Shown here: positions 25,795 through 34,000 of the stretch, one piece after another
Layout of the letters: each line of letters begins with the position of its first letter
Position numbering within the stretch: the first letter of the stretch is position 1
From: Acidobacteriota bacterium
GTDB lineage: Bacteria > Acidobacteriota > Blastocatellia > Pyrinomonadales > Pyrinomonadaceae
Reading direction: 5' to 3'
Assembly (NCBI GenBank): GCA_018269005.1
Contig: JAFDVK010000031.1
Coordinates: 18,031-82,030, forward strand
Length of the DNA stretch: 64,000 nucleotides
The notes under the pieces: model-generated
What the model was told of the DNA's origin: nothing
Database searches by the model: none
The model's input: the letters and a program-made list of their open reading frames with translations, nothing else
Position numbers and translations under genes: made by a program

Positions 25795-25857
25795 AATGGT
25801 GAATGGTGAATGGTGAATGGTGAATGGTGAATGGTGAATGGTGAATGGTGAATGGTG
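25795..25857. repeat. Heptanucleotide tandem array, nine AATGGTG units
   Basis: Nine perfect copies of AATGGTG run from 25795 to 25857, followed by a decayed AGTGG. It is preceded by a run of nine A (about 25783-25791). A minus-strand frame through it reads repeating HHSPFTI but has no gene context. The array should vary in copy number between strains. Confidence 0.92.
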
Positions 25858-25990
25858 AGTGGCCTTCTTCCTTCGCGTTCTTTGCGTCGCCTTTGCGGTC
25901 TTTGCGTTTACGTTCTTGTTTGGAACCGTAAAGGATGGCTTCTGATTTCTCACTTATTACTTATTTCGGAACCGTTGGAGGCCAGAGGCG

Positions 25991-26486
25991 CTTGTCCCAT
26001 TGCGGACTTGGAATGGGACAAGGATCGAGGCTTCGGGCGCAATGGCGAAAAGTGACAAAATGTGTAACCACAACCTTCAAAAACGCCGATTTTTGTTCCG
26101 TTTTGTTCCGCTTGTTCCGTTGCGGGCGGAACGGAACAAACATCGAGGTTTTGTCGGCGGCAAGCCGCCTCCAAGATCGTTTGTGATGACAGAGTGCTAC
26201 AAATATTCGGCCCCTCTGGAGCCGACCGGTTTCGTCCCCGTAGGGGACGCGAGATTATAGCCCAGGGTAAGGCCGCCTCGGCCGCAACCCTGGGTTATCG
26301 TGGGCAAAACAACCTCGGAGCGTGCGGAGCACGCGACAGGGACATGTCGGCGGCGAGCCGCCTCCGAGGATTCATTTGCCGCCGTCACCCACGCCGTAAA
26401 CGACGTGGCTATGCGAAGCCATTGGCGGCCGAGCCGCCTCCGAGGTTGGTCTTGGGGCAAGGTTCCACGGCATAAATGCCGTGGAA
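25991..26486. repeat. Series of six perfect or near-perfect hairpins
   Basis: Inverted repeats seen: 25991-26001/26012-26022 (11 bp, CTTGTCCCATT); 26112-26121/26130-26139 (10 bp, TTGTTCCGTT); 26156-26169, 26349-26362 and 26424-26438 (three copies of GGCGGC-loop-GCCGCC, each followed by TCC(A/G)AG); 26257-26268/26287-26298 (ATAGCCCAGGGT with an inner GGCCG stem); and 26463-26473/26476-26486 (TTCCACGGCAT). These are dispersed-repeat types, not genes. Confidence 0.8.
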
Positions 26487-26515
26487 ATTCGGCGGGAATC
26501 TGCGTTGAGTGTTCC

Positions 26516-26790
26516 GCCCTTACTACCGTGCGGGCTTCTGCAATGCTGACCGCCCGCTCACCCAGGCGGTACTGACATTGGACTATGCCCTTACTAAGGT
26601 GCGGGCTTCTGCAATGCTGACCGCCCGCTGACGCAGGCGGTTCTGACAAGACCGCCCGCTGACGCAGGCGGTACTGACAGGACTGACCGCCCGCTCACCC
26701 AGGCGGTACTGACAGGACTGACCGCCCGCTCACGCAGGCGGTACTGACATTGGACTATGCCCTTACTACCGTGCGGGCTTGCGGCAACGC
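26516..26790. repeat. Cluster of ACCGCC...GGCGGT palindromes in larger repeat units
   Basis: A 22-base palindromic unit, ACCGCCCGCT(C/G)AC(C/G)CAGGCGGT, occurs at 26549-26570, 26620-26641 (last base variant), 26651-26672, 26686-26707 and 26721-26742, mostly followed by ACTGACA. A longer unit beginning GCCCTTACTA and containing GTGCGGGCTTCTGCAATGCTG precedes copies one and two (26516, 26587), and a decayed one starts at 26759. This looks like a family of short palindromic repeats that has multiplied locally. Confidence 0.85.
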
Positions 26791-26887
26791 TCTGCGGGAG
26801 AGCGTCTTTCTTTGCGGCCTTCGACCGAAGCGACCTTACCCTGGGGTATATACTGTCGTCGCTGAAGGGGACGAAGGAAATGCGGAA

Positions 26888-26922
26888 GACGGCGTCCTGC
26901 ACATTTTGTGCAAAACGCCGTC
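26888..26922 (-). terminator. Hairpin downstream of the DUF4870 gene
   Basis: GACGGCGT (26888-26895) pairs with ACGCCGTC (26915-26922) and an inner TGCAC/GTGCA stem closes on ATTTT; a CC/AA internal mismatch separates the two. It lies 29 nt past the stop of the minus-strand DUF4870 gene. There is no U-tract, so a repeat element is as likely as a terminator. Confidence 0.4.
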
Positions 26923-26951
26923 CTCGAAGACGACCAAGGCCAAGATCGACC

Positions 26952-27356
26952 CTAGTTGGAAAACTTGTCCGCGAAGTTGCCGATGACGGGCACTTTGTAA
27001 ACCTCGCCGCCGTATGCCTTGATCGCGGAGATGATGAAAAATACAAAGATCGCGATGCCGACGACGACCGCAACAAGCCAAAGCAGCATGGCAAGCAGCG
27101 ATGTGATCGTAGTATTCATCAACACAAGAACGGTTGCGATCACATAAATTGGAATGATCACGACAAGATTCGCAACGAACAGCAGGATCGACTGCATTGC
27201 GTGGAATCGAGGTAATTTATTGGTTTTATCGGTGACTAAGACGATGATGCTGTATATTAGGCCGAGAGCGCAAACTAAATTCCCCAAATAACAGAGCATT
27301 GCTCCAATATTGTTATCCAACCCTAGTGCCGTTTTACCGGCCGACATATTTTGCAT
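26952..27356 (-). CDS. DUF4870 family membrane protein
   Basis: 134 aa with the DUF4870 layout: ALGLDNNIGAMLCYLGNLVCALGLIYSIIVLVTDK, then KLPRFHAMQSILLFVANLVV (family signature 'vrfHa.Qsillf'), a long central TM hairpin and IISAIKAYGGEVYKVPVIGNFADKF at the C-terminus. About four TM helices are predicted by eye. The family is common in soil bacteria, is found in the inner membrane and has no known function. It lies on the opposite strand between purB and purS. Confidence 0.85.
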   Translation of the reverse strand: MQNMSAGKTALGLDNNIGAMLCYLGNLVCALGLIYSIIVLVTDKTNKLPRFHAMQSILLFVANLVVIIPIYVIATVLVLMNTTITSLLAMLLWLVAVVVGIAIFVFFIISAIKAYGGEVYKVPVIGNFADKFSN

Positions 27357-27495
27357 ATTCTTTTGCCCTTTTAGCTCCTTAGAAATTTGAATGAGGACGG
27401 TTCGCTATCAATTACGATAATGAACATTAACACAGGACATTGATTTATACAATTTTTTGCGTAAGAATCTATACCTTGTTTCACAAACCGTATCA

Positions 27496-27741
27496 ATGAA
27501 AGCAAAGGTTTATGTGACGCTCAAAAAGGGCGTTCTCGATCCGCAGGGCAAGGCAATTCATCATTCGGCGGAGCTGATGGGCTTCTCACAGCTAGCCGAC
27601 ATCCGACAGGGCAAATACTTTGAGATCAGTTTTAACAACGGCATCGGCGAGAGCGAGGCTCGTGAGGCCGCTGAATCGATCGGCCGCGACGTGCTCGCAA
27701 ATCCGGTGATCGAGGATTTTATGGTGGAGATCTCAGCTTAG
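27496..27741 (+). CDS. purS: Phosphoribosylformylglycinamidine synthase subunit PurS
   Basis: 81 aa from ATG 27496, which opens directly into the PurS fold (MKAKVYVTLKKGVLDPQGKAIHHSAELMGF). The family pattern 'V.l k.gvlDpqG.ai..al..lG' is complete and QGKYFEISF and ANPVIEDFMVEI close the domain. PurS bridges PurQ and PurL in the FGAM synthase of bacteria with split enzymes. purQ follows after one small gene; purL is not in the window. Confidence 0.93.
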   Translation: MKAKVYVTLKKGVLDPQGKAIHHSAELMGFSQLADIRQGKYFEISFNNGIGESEAREAAESIGRDVLANPVIEDFMVEISA

Positions 27742-27802
27742 GAAATCGTGGACCGATTCGGCTTGATCGATGTTTGGCAGAAGATGCAAGGAGGCCTTTC
27801 GG

Positions 27803-28021
27803 ATGAGTGTAGATTCTAAAACGCGATTTGTAGAACAGAAGGCAAGGTATCGAGCCTATGTGCGGAATCTGCCGTTGAGCGAGAGGCTGCGTCATCTCGA
27901 AACTTTGCAGGAACAGAGCTACGAGATCATGCGAATTCGTGAGGCGAACGGAGGAAAACCGGTTTCCGAGGGATGGCGGCGATGGGCACAGGCCCAGGAA
28001 GAATTGGCAATAAAGAAATGA
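27803..28021 (+). CDS. Small hypothetical protein between purS and purQ
   Basis: 72 aa from ATG 27803, with GGAGG 8-12 nt upstream; the frame extends upstream but lacks a ribosome-binding site. The sequence is basic and helical ([40 protein letters not shown], then [12 protein letters not shown]), resembling a family of small soluble proteins of unknown role. The stop overlaps the purQ start as ATGA, so the two are co-translated. No family name can be given. Confidence 0.6.
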   Translation: MSVDSKTRFVEQKARYRAYVRNLPLSERLRHLETLQEQSYEIMRIREANGGKPVSEGWRRWAQAQEELAIKK

Positions 28022-28719
28022 AATTTGGAGTAATAGTATTTCCCGGTTCGAATTGCGACCACGACGCGTATCACGTCGTGTCAAAGTATGTCGGTCAGCC
28101 TGTAGATTTTATCTGGCACAAGGAGACGAATCTTTCGTCCTTTGACGCGGTGATCGTGCCCGGCGGATTCTCTTACGGCGACTATTTGCGGGCGGGTGCG
28201 CTTGCGAGATTTTCTCCCGTTATGCGGTCGCTCAAGGATTTTGCCGCCGAAGGCAAGTTCGTGATGGGCATCTGCAACGGATTCCAGATATTGTGTGAGG
28301 CGGGTTTGCTGCCCGGAGCGTTGCGTAGAAATGCCGGACTGCATTTTATCTGCAAACACGTGAATTTGCGGGTCGAAACGACGAATTCGCCATTCACGTC
28401 GGCGATCGAGCCGGGCAGCGTTCTTTCGCTGCCGATCGCGCATGCCGAAGGGAATTTCACCTGCGACGATGAAACTTACTCTACGCTCGAAGAGAACGGC
28501 CAGATAGTCTTCCGCTATTCTGACGAACACGGGAATGTAGTTGACAGCGTGAACCCGAACGGTTCGCGTGGGAATATCGCGGGCATCACGAACCTTGACC
28601 GCAATGTTCTCGGAATGATGCCGCACCCCGAAAGGGCCTGCGACGAACTGCTCGGCTCAAGCGACGGCCGCGACATTTTCCGCTCACTCACACAAGCGAT
28701 CGAAGCCCAGATCGTCTGA
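28018..28719 (+). CDS. purQ: Phosphoribosylformylglycinamidine synthase subunit PurQ
   Basis: 233 aa from ATG 28018, overlapping the previous stop. It is the glutaminase (class I amidotransferase) that supplies ammonia to Pur[14 protein letters not shown] opens the domain, Cys86 in [10 protein letters not shown] is the nucleophile and PHPERACD near the end holds the catalytic His and Glu. It is complete and of normal length (about 225-235 aa). A gap of about 125 nt with no strong terminator separates it from the next gene. Confidence 0.94.
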   Translation: MKFGVIVFPGSNCDHDAYHVVSKYVGQPVDFIWHKETNLSSFDAVIVPGGFSYGDYLRAGALARFSPVMRSLKDFAAEGKFVMGICNGFQILCEAGLLPGALRRNAGLHFICKHVNLRVETTNSPFTSAIEPGSVLSLPIAHAEGNFTCDDETYSTLEENGQIVFRYSDEHGNVVDSVNPNGSRGNIAGITNLDRNVLGMMPHPERACDELLGSSDGRDIFRSLTQAIEAQIV

Positions 28720-28845
28720 GCTGAAGCTGCAAAGCTTTGACATAACTGAGCCTTTTGCGGCCTCCGGCGGCGGTCGAGATATTTCTTGTCGGAGCCCCGC
28801 CGCAGTGATAGAGTTGGAAAAATCAATTATCTTAAAGAGCTCAGA

Positions 28846-30912
28846 ATGAAAGTAAATGCGTCAAACAACAAACTGATCCTCGCGGCGGTTCTGAGTGTCT
28901 TCAGCTTCTTCTCCATATCCCTCGGCTCTGCTTTTGGGCAATGCGGCAACTATTTCAACACGACTTACCGCAAGGTTGGAGCCGTGCCTTACAATACTTA
29001 TACTTATCTTGCAGATTGGAACAATGACGGTTTCCCTGATCTTTTTTGGTCAGTTGCGAGCGGATCGAGTTGGGTCGTACACGTGGCGCTTCACACCGGG
29101 AATGGAGATTGGGACTTTGAACATCCGCTCCTGATCCCGTCGCCTGTTGAGATCGATCCTTACCAGACTCTCACTGGGTTTCCTAACCTGGCCGACTTCG
29201 ATTCTGACGGCGATCTGGACTACGTGGATCTATACGCCGGAACGATAAGGATGTTTCGGAACAACGGCAACGCTTCGATCATTCATGCAAATACGACGTT
29301 TAGCGTCTTTGAGACGGTCGCAAAGAGGTTCCCGCCAACCGATCTGAACGGCGATGGGCTATTGGATCTTTTCGATGTCTCAGGAAACGTTGGTCCCCAG
29401 GGACATGCTGTGGGTTACCGACTTGGGCAGGCCGATGGCACATTCTCTAATAGAGTAAACATTTTTGGACAACCCGGATTGGGTTATAGTGAGCGAGCTG
29501 CATTACTCGGAGATTTCACCGGTGATGGAAAACCCGATTTTTTGATAACTGCGTATGATCCGCAATCGGTCCTCCGTGCGATGATCTACAAGAATACGGG
29601 TAATGGCAATTTTGAGTTGGTGAATCAAGCGTCACCTTTTGGCGGGAGCGTCAAAGATGTCGATGGAGACGGGAAGGCTGATATTGTCGGGTTCGCGGTC
29701 GTCAATTCCATTCCGAGCTTGGTGGTTCGGTTTTCAAATGGTGACGGCACCTTCACTTTGGGGCCAAGCGTGCCGAGACTCCACGATGAAGGTAATGCGG
29801 ATCGGATCTTTGTCGAAATGAACGGCGATTCCCATCCGGACATTCTTGAGATCCCGCAAGCCTATGCTGACTACTCAGTTTATATCAACGATGGTTCGGG
29901 CGGATTTACCCGAACGGACTACCCGGAGACCCTCGAATCCCGAGGATTTTTCGATCATGACGGGGATGGAAAAGACGATCAGTTCATCTTTTACTTTGCT
30001 TCACCTCTTGGGGATATCGGCTTTGCCGTTAGAAAGAATTCGTGCAGTCGTAACGCCAAGCCGGTAAGGATGGCGAACTTTAACGGAGACGGACTGCCAG
30101 ACCTTACGTTCTGGCATGCGCCTTCCGGCGTATGGACACGCGCGGATGCTGTTTGGATGATGTGGGTGCCGCCTGCACCAACGACCTTTCAATGGGGATC
30201 GGGAGCATTAGGGGATGTTCCGGCTCCCGGAGACTTTGACGGAGACGGCTCTACGGACTATGCGGTCTTTAGAAACCCTGAGGGCAACTGGTATATTCGG
30301 CGGAGTTCTGACGCCGGCTGGACGGTCTTTCACTTTGGCATGGCCGGTGACATTCCTGTTCCGGCGGACTATGATGGCGGCGGCAAGACGGATTTTGCGG
30401 TCTTTCGTCCCAGTACGGGCGTTTGGTATATCCTCTATTCCGAAACTCAACAGTTTACCGCCGTACAATGGGGCCTGAGTTCCGACAAGCCGGTGCCCGC
30501 CGATTACGATGGTGACGGCAAACTCGACATTGCCGTGTATCGTCCGAGCACCGGTGTCTGGTATTCCATCAGGAGTTCAGATCAGACATTTGCGATCGCT
30601 CAATGGGGTATCAGCACGGATGTGCCGGTGCCTGCGGATTATGATTCTGATGGGAAAGCCGACCTCGCGGTGTTCAGGGATGGAACGTGGTATATCTGGC
30701 GAAGCCTGGATAACACGTTTGCATATCTCTACTTCGGAAGTGCCGGTGATATTCCAATGCCGATCGTATCCAGTGAGTTCGTAACATACATTACCCTTTA
30801 CAGGCCACTGTCTAGAACCTGGTATTTGCGCTGGGGCGGCAATTATAACTATGCTCTCGTACTACCGAGCGCCGAGGGCCAGCCGGTTTACTTCGGGATT
30901 CCGAATAACTGA
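28846..30912 (+). CDS. Secreted FG-GAP/VCBS-repeat protein
   Basis: 688 aa from ATG 28846, which begins a signal peptide (ILAAVLSVFSFFSISLGSAFGQ). The N-terminal two thirds contain FG-GAP-like calcium-binding turns (NNDGFPD, DSDGDLD, NGDGLLD, GDGKPD, DGDGKAD, DHDGDGKDD). The last third (from about nt 30200) has about five repeats of about 46 aa built on PVPADYDGDGKxDxAVFRPSTGVWY with a closing QWG. Such proteins form beta-propellers or strings of Ca-stabilised blades on the cell surface. No anchor or secretion-tag domain is visible. Confidence 0.8.
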   Translation: MKVNASNNKLILAAVLSVFSFFSISLGSAFGQCGNYFNTTYRKVGAVPYNTYTYLADWNNDGFPDLFWSVASGSSWVVHVALHTGNGDWDFEHPLLIPSPVEIDPYQTLTGFPNLADFDSDGDLDYVDLYAGTIRMFRNNGNASIIHANTTFSVFETVAKRFPPTDLNGDGLLDLFDVSGNVGPQGHAVGYRLGQADGTFSNRVNIFGQPGLGYSERAALLGDFTGDGKPDFLITAYDPQSVLRAMIYKNTGNGNFELVNQASPFGGSVKDVDGDGKADIVGFAVVNSIPSLVVRFSNGDGTFTLGPSVPRLHDEGNADRIFVEMNGDSHPDILEIPQAYADYSVYINDGSGGFTRTDYPETLESRGFFDHDGDGKDDQFIFYFASPLGDIGFAVRKNSCSRNAKPVRMANFNGDGLPDLTFWHAPSGVWTRADAVWMMWVPPAPTTFQWGSGALGDVPAPGDFDGDGSTDYAVFRNPEGNWYIRRSSDAGWTVFHFGMAGDIPVPADYDGGGKTDFAVFRPSTGVWYILYSETQQFTAVQWGLSSDKPVPADYDGDGKLDIAVYRPSTGVWYSIRSSDQTFAIAQWGISTDVPVPADYDSDGKADLAVFRDGTWYIWRSLDNTFAYLYFGSAGDIPMPIVSSEFVTYITLYRPLSRTWYLRWGGNYNYALVLPSAEGQPVYFGIPNN

Positions 30913-30956
30913 CGACCAACGTCGGGCCTTTCTGTCGGCGCCCAATGCTTGTTCGC

Positions 30957-31964
30957 TTACGAGACGGCGAGCGTGAGGCCGTCTCGGACGATGTTGTAAT
31001 CGAGGACGCGGGCGCCGTCTTGTGCGGCGAGTGCGGTCTCGACGTCGCCACGCCTGCCATCCTCGCAGTAGAAAGCGATACAGCCGCCGCCGCCGGCACC
31101 GCAGACCTTTGGAGCGATCGCTCCGTTCGCAAGAGCAACGTCGATCAAATGATCCATATGCGGGGTCGTAATGTTCGGCGAAAGACGTTTTCGCGCCGGA
31201 TGTGCCTCTTTAATGATCTCGCCCGCCGCGTCCCAATCATCTGCAAGCAGAGCTTTTCTTAACTCGATCGATGTGTCGCGAATACCGTCAAATATCTCGA
31301 AGATCTCGCGGTCGCCGTCAATATGACGCTTCGTGATCTCCCAGTTATTCGTGCCTGAATTTCGCGGTTCGCCCGTGTAGCAGACGGCGATACGGCGTTC
31401 GAGGGTTTCGAGGTCGATATTGAGGCCTTCGCGGCGGATGCCTTCGGGACCGAAATGGATGGACGCGACCCCGCCGTATTGAGCCGAGTAGTAATCCTGA
31501 TAACCGGTCGGCACGCGAATGACCTGACATTCGACATTCGCCGCGATCTGGATGAATCGTTCGGCTGAATATCGATCTCCGACGAGTTTGTTCAACGCGG
31601 CGATACAGGCGATATTGAGCGTCGATGAGCCTGCAAGCCCGGCACCGGCCGGAGCTTCGGAACGCGTAGTCATCTCAAAGCCGACTTCCGGACGAAAAAA
31701 GTATGCGAGCTTTGAGAGAAGTTCCAATTTGGGAAGGTCGCGAAGGGAATCGATCTTATCGAGCGTCGTTTCGACCGTCTGCTCCTGATCTATCGAACGA
31801 AGGATGACGCGGTCATCGTCACGCGTCTCGATACGGCAATGTGCCAGCATCGAGACCGCAAAATTCACGGTCGCTGCCCCTTCGTGAAAGAGAAAGAGCG
31901 GCGGAATGTCGATCGTGCCGCCTGCAAGGTCCACTCTGGTCGGGGCCGAAGTTTCGATGATCAT
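30957..31964 (-). CDS. GHMP-family sugar kinase
   Basis: 335 aa. GHMP kinase motifs: IIETSAPTRVDLAGGTIDIPP at the N-terminus, the ATP-binding Gly/Ser loop EAPAGAGLAGSSTLNIA, and the C-terminal VCGAGGGGCIAFY that cradles phosphate. The TRVDLAGG...D form and overall layout are closest to the D-glycero-D-manno-heptose 7-phosphate/L-fucose kinase-like branch of the family, used for activated heptose or fucose synthesis. Substrate not proven; no other nucleotide-sugar genes are adjacent. Cytoplasmic. Confidence 0.8.
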   Translation of the reverse strand: MIIETSAPTRVDLAGGTIDIPPLFLFHEGAATVNFAVSMLAHCRIETRDDDRVILRSIDQEQTVETTLDKIDSLRDLPKLELLSKLAYFFRPEVGFEMTTRSEAPAGAGLAGSSTLNIACIAALNKLVGDRYSAERFIQIAANVECQVIRVPTGYQDYYSAQYGGVASIHFGPEGIRREGLNIDLETLERRIAVCYTGEPRNSGTNNWEITKRHIDGDREIFEIFDGIRDTSIELRKALLADDWDAAGEIIKEAHPARKRLSPNITTPHMDHLIDVALANGAIAPKVCGAGGGGCIAFYCEDGRRGDVETALAAQDGARVLDYNIVRDGLTLAVS

Positions 31965-32023
31965 ATTTGACTAAGAAAAGACGTGCTAAATGAAGAATAA
32001 AAACACAAATACGCGGTGGAAGT

Positions 32024-32779
32024 CTAATGCGGAAGGGTCGATTTCTTTTCCTTTTTTACATGCGGTTCGGGATCGGGGCGTTCGTCGTGGTGCGGTTCGC
32101 GGGTGAAATGAAGGCGGTCGCCGATGTCGCGCAGCGTTTCGAGACCGGCCTCTTCCACTTTGAGGATACGTTCTTCGATCTTCTGGACCGTGTTCGGGCT
32201 CGCTTCTTCGACCTTGTCGGAGAGCCAATACCTTTCAACGACGTAGAAGACGATAACGCCGGTCATCACGATAAAGAACAACGCGATGCCGATCTTTTCG
32301 TAATCACCGAGGATCGTCTTGATCGATCCGCTGAAGAAATATCCGACGCCGCTCAGAATCAGTACCCAAAGAGCACAGCTGATCGCGTCAAGGGCTAGGA
32401 ATCGAAGGAACGGCATCTTGCTCGTGCCGTAGAACATACACATCGCGACGCGAATGCCGTAAATATATTTGGAGATGATGATCGCAAAGCCGCCGAACTT
32501 GTCGATCAGCTTCTCGATACGCGGCTGGGTCAGTTGATAGAATCGGTAGCCTTCGACCGCCCGATGAAATCGATATCCAAGGAAATAACCGAACGAATCG
32601 CCCACCATCGCCCCGAGCGTGCCGAAGACAAAGACCTTCAGGAAGCTGTAGTTGCCGAAGAAGCTGCTGTTTGCGAGGATGCCGGAGAGAAGGAGCGTAA
32701 TATCACCTTCGACCATGCAGAGTGCGAAAACCGCGTAAACTCCGTAGGTCGCAATTATGTCGTAGAGGTGACTTTCCAT
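32024..32779 (-). CDS. DedA-family membrane protein
   Basis: 251 aa. It has the DedA/SNARE-associated layout: VYAVFALCMVEGDITLLLSG (acidic re-entrant motif), FGTLGAMVGDSFGYFLGYRFHRA (G...GD..gY.iGr), the conserved arginine motif FAIIISKYIYGIRVAMCMFYGTSKM, and two C-terminal TM helices. DedA proteins flip or recycle lipid carriers such as undecaprenyl phosphate, needing the acidic and arginine residues seen here. A charged cytoplasmic tail (EPHHDERPDPEPHVKKEKK) extends it past the usual 200 aa. It stands 60 nt upstream of, and may share a transcript with, the GHMP kinase. Confidence 0.87.
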   Translation of the reverse strand: MESHLYDIIATYGVYAVFALCMVEGDITLLLSGILANSSFFGNYSFLKVFVFGTLGAMVGDSFGYFLGYRFHRAVEGYRFYQLTQPRIEKLIDKFGGFAIIISKYIYGIRVAMCMFYGTSKMPFLRFLALDAISCALWVLILSGVGYFFSGSIKTILGDYEKIGIALFFIVMTGVIVFYVVERYWLSDKVEEASPNTVQKIEERILKVEEAGLETLRDIGDRLHFTREPHHDERPDPEPHVKKEKKSTLPH

Positions 32780-32917
32780 AGAATACCGAACGCCGTCCGC
32801 ATTACACCGGATCCGCGCGTTAAGTTATCCGCCTGACTGCAAGAGTATCGTTTTAAGCCATTTTAAGTCAAAAGAAGCAATTATCCAGCTATAACTCTCG
32901 ATAGCAGTGAATTTACG

Positions 32918-32947
32918 TTGACAGCGGCAAATAAGGGTGTCTAAAAT
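32918..32947 (+). promoter_or_regulatory. Sigma-70-type promoter for the ROK kinase gene
   Basis: A perfect TTGACA (32918-32923) and TAAAAT (32942-32947) are separated by 18 bp, ending 57 nt before the ATG at 33005. This is the clearest housekeeping-type promoter seen in the window. Confidence 0.6.
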
Positions 32948-33004
32948 CGCGTTTGAAACAAAGCAATGTACCCGAACGTTTATCTTTTCCGAGGATGGGA
33001 GTAG

Positions 33005-33916
33005 ATGAGTAATGTAACACCATCGGCCAATGCTTGTATCGGCGTCGAGATATCCTCGTCGTCGATGCGGGCCGTCTCAGTTGCGGGCAGCGTCGTCACG
33101 AACACTGCGGCCGCTGCGCTCTCATATAAGACCTCGGTCGTCGAACAGCTCTCAGCCTTCATCGACAAGTGCCGTACAGATTTTGGCGCAGGTAAGATCG
33201 GCGTAGCGGTTCCAGCCCTTGTGGGCTCCGGACGACGGGTCGTTGAATACTCGACGCACATCGCCGAATTGTCGGGCCTCGACCTGGTTGCCGCACTCGG
33301 CGACGATGCGTCTGCCATTACCGTTTATAACGACGCGAATGCCGCCGGTTGGGCAGAGTATCATATTGGCGCAGGCCTCGGAGCCCGCGATATGTTCTAT
33401 GCGACGCTTGGCACGGGCGTCGGCGGCTCTTTCATTCTCAACGGCGAGATCTGGATGGGACACGGAGGCTACGCAGGCGAATTCGGATACGTTCCCGTGC
33501 GCGAAGGCGGCGAGCGTCTGGAGGACATTGCGTCAACGGCGAACATCATCCGGCGTACCCGCAGCCGTGTGAATCAGGACAGCACGTCTTCGCTCGCCGA
33601 AGTTCCTGAAGGCTCGCTTACGATCTCGATGATCGTCGAAGCGGCAAAGGCGGGCGATGATTTCTCGCGATTGATGCTCGACAGAACAGGAAACTATATC
33701 GGTATAGCTGTTGCGAGCGTCATCAACCTTCTGAATATCGAGCGCGTGATCATAGGCGGCGAAATAATGGAGGCCGGCGAACTCATTCTCGACCCGATCA
33801 TCGAGACGGCCCGTAAACGATCATTCCTGCCGTCTTTTGAGACGACTCAGATCCTGCAAGGCGAACTCGGTGAAGATGCTGCCGCGATCGGCGCCGCAAT
33901 GCTCGCCGGCTTGTAG
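33005..33916 (+). CDS. ROK-family sugar kinase (glucokinase-like)
   Basis: 303 aa. ROK layout: IGVEISSSSMRAVSV (phosphate-1 loop, with S instead of the usual DIGGT), VYNDANAAGWAEY (catalytic Asp with the N-D-A-N-A motif), LGTGVGGSFILNGEIWMGHGGYAGEFGY (phosphate-2 and substrate-binding GHxxxGE-like region) and VIIGGEIMEAG. The zinc-binding cysteine cluster CxCGxxGCxE that most ROK proteins have is absent: the stretch after GYVPV goes straight to EGGERLEDIAST. It phosphorylates a hexose, probably glucose or an N-acylated amino sugar, in the cytoplasm. A strong promoter lies upstream and a bidirectional terminator downstream. Confidence 0.85.
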   Translation: MSNVTPSANACIGVEISSSSMRAVSVAGSVVTNTAAAALSYKTSVVEQLSAFIDKCRTDFGAGKIGVAVPALVGSGRRVVEYSTHIAELSGLDLVAALGDDASAITVYNDANAAGWAEYHIGAGLGARDMFYATLGTGVGGSFILNGEIWMGHGGYAGEFGYVPVREGGERLEDIASTANIIRRTRSRVNQDSTSSLAEVPEGSLTISMIVEAAKAGDDFSRLMLDRTGNYIGIAVASVINLLNIERVIIGGEIMEAGELILDPIIETARKRSFLPSFETTQILQGELGEDAAAIGAAMLAGL

Positions 33917-33940
33917 TAAGCCGCGGCATGAAAATGCTAA

Positions 33941-33977
33941 AAGCCCGAGCAAACCTTTTCCGGGGATGCTCGGGCTT
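33941..33977. terminator. Bidirectional intrinsic terminator
   Basis: AAGCCCGAGCA (33941-33951) pairs perfectly with TGCTCGGGCTT (33967-33977) around a 15-nt loop, flanked by A-rich sequence on one side and TTAATATTT on the other. It lies between the convergent ROK gene (stop 33916) and LecA-like gene (stop 34001). Confidence 0.85.
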
Positions 33978-34000
33978 AATATTTGACGGTCAGCAGTTAT

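Larger units (their letters stand above)
25610..26951. other. 1.34-kb repeat-rich intergenic region, no credible gene
   Basis: No open frame here looks protein-like; all are translations of repeats. Contents in order: direct repeats with GCACAAAA(C/T)GTATCAAA cores (minus strand, about 25640-25720); a heptamer tandem array (25795-25857); a TTTGCG-rich run (about 25876-25915); a series of perfect hairpins (25991-26486); a cluster of ACCGCC/GGCGGT palindromes (26516-26790); and one more hairpin (26888-26922). The patchwork suggests a permissive insertion site between pur genes. Confidence 0.8.

Noticed and set aside
25564..25953. Minus-strand 129-codon ORF behind purB
   Set aside because: It is the translation of the AATGGTG array (HHSPFTI repeats) and TTTGCG-rich sequence, with no ribosome-binding site or family.
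26549..26742. CRISPR array
   Set aside because: The repeats are evenly spaced but the intervening sequence is itself repeated (ACTGACA-GGACTG), not unique, and no cas gene is in the window.
27357..27495. Purine riboswitch before purS
   Set aside because: No three-way-junction sequence or flanking hairpins are seen; the stretch is simply AT-rich.
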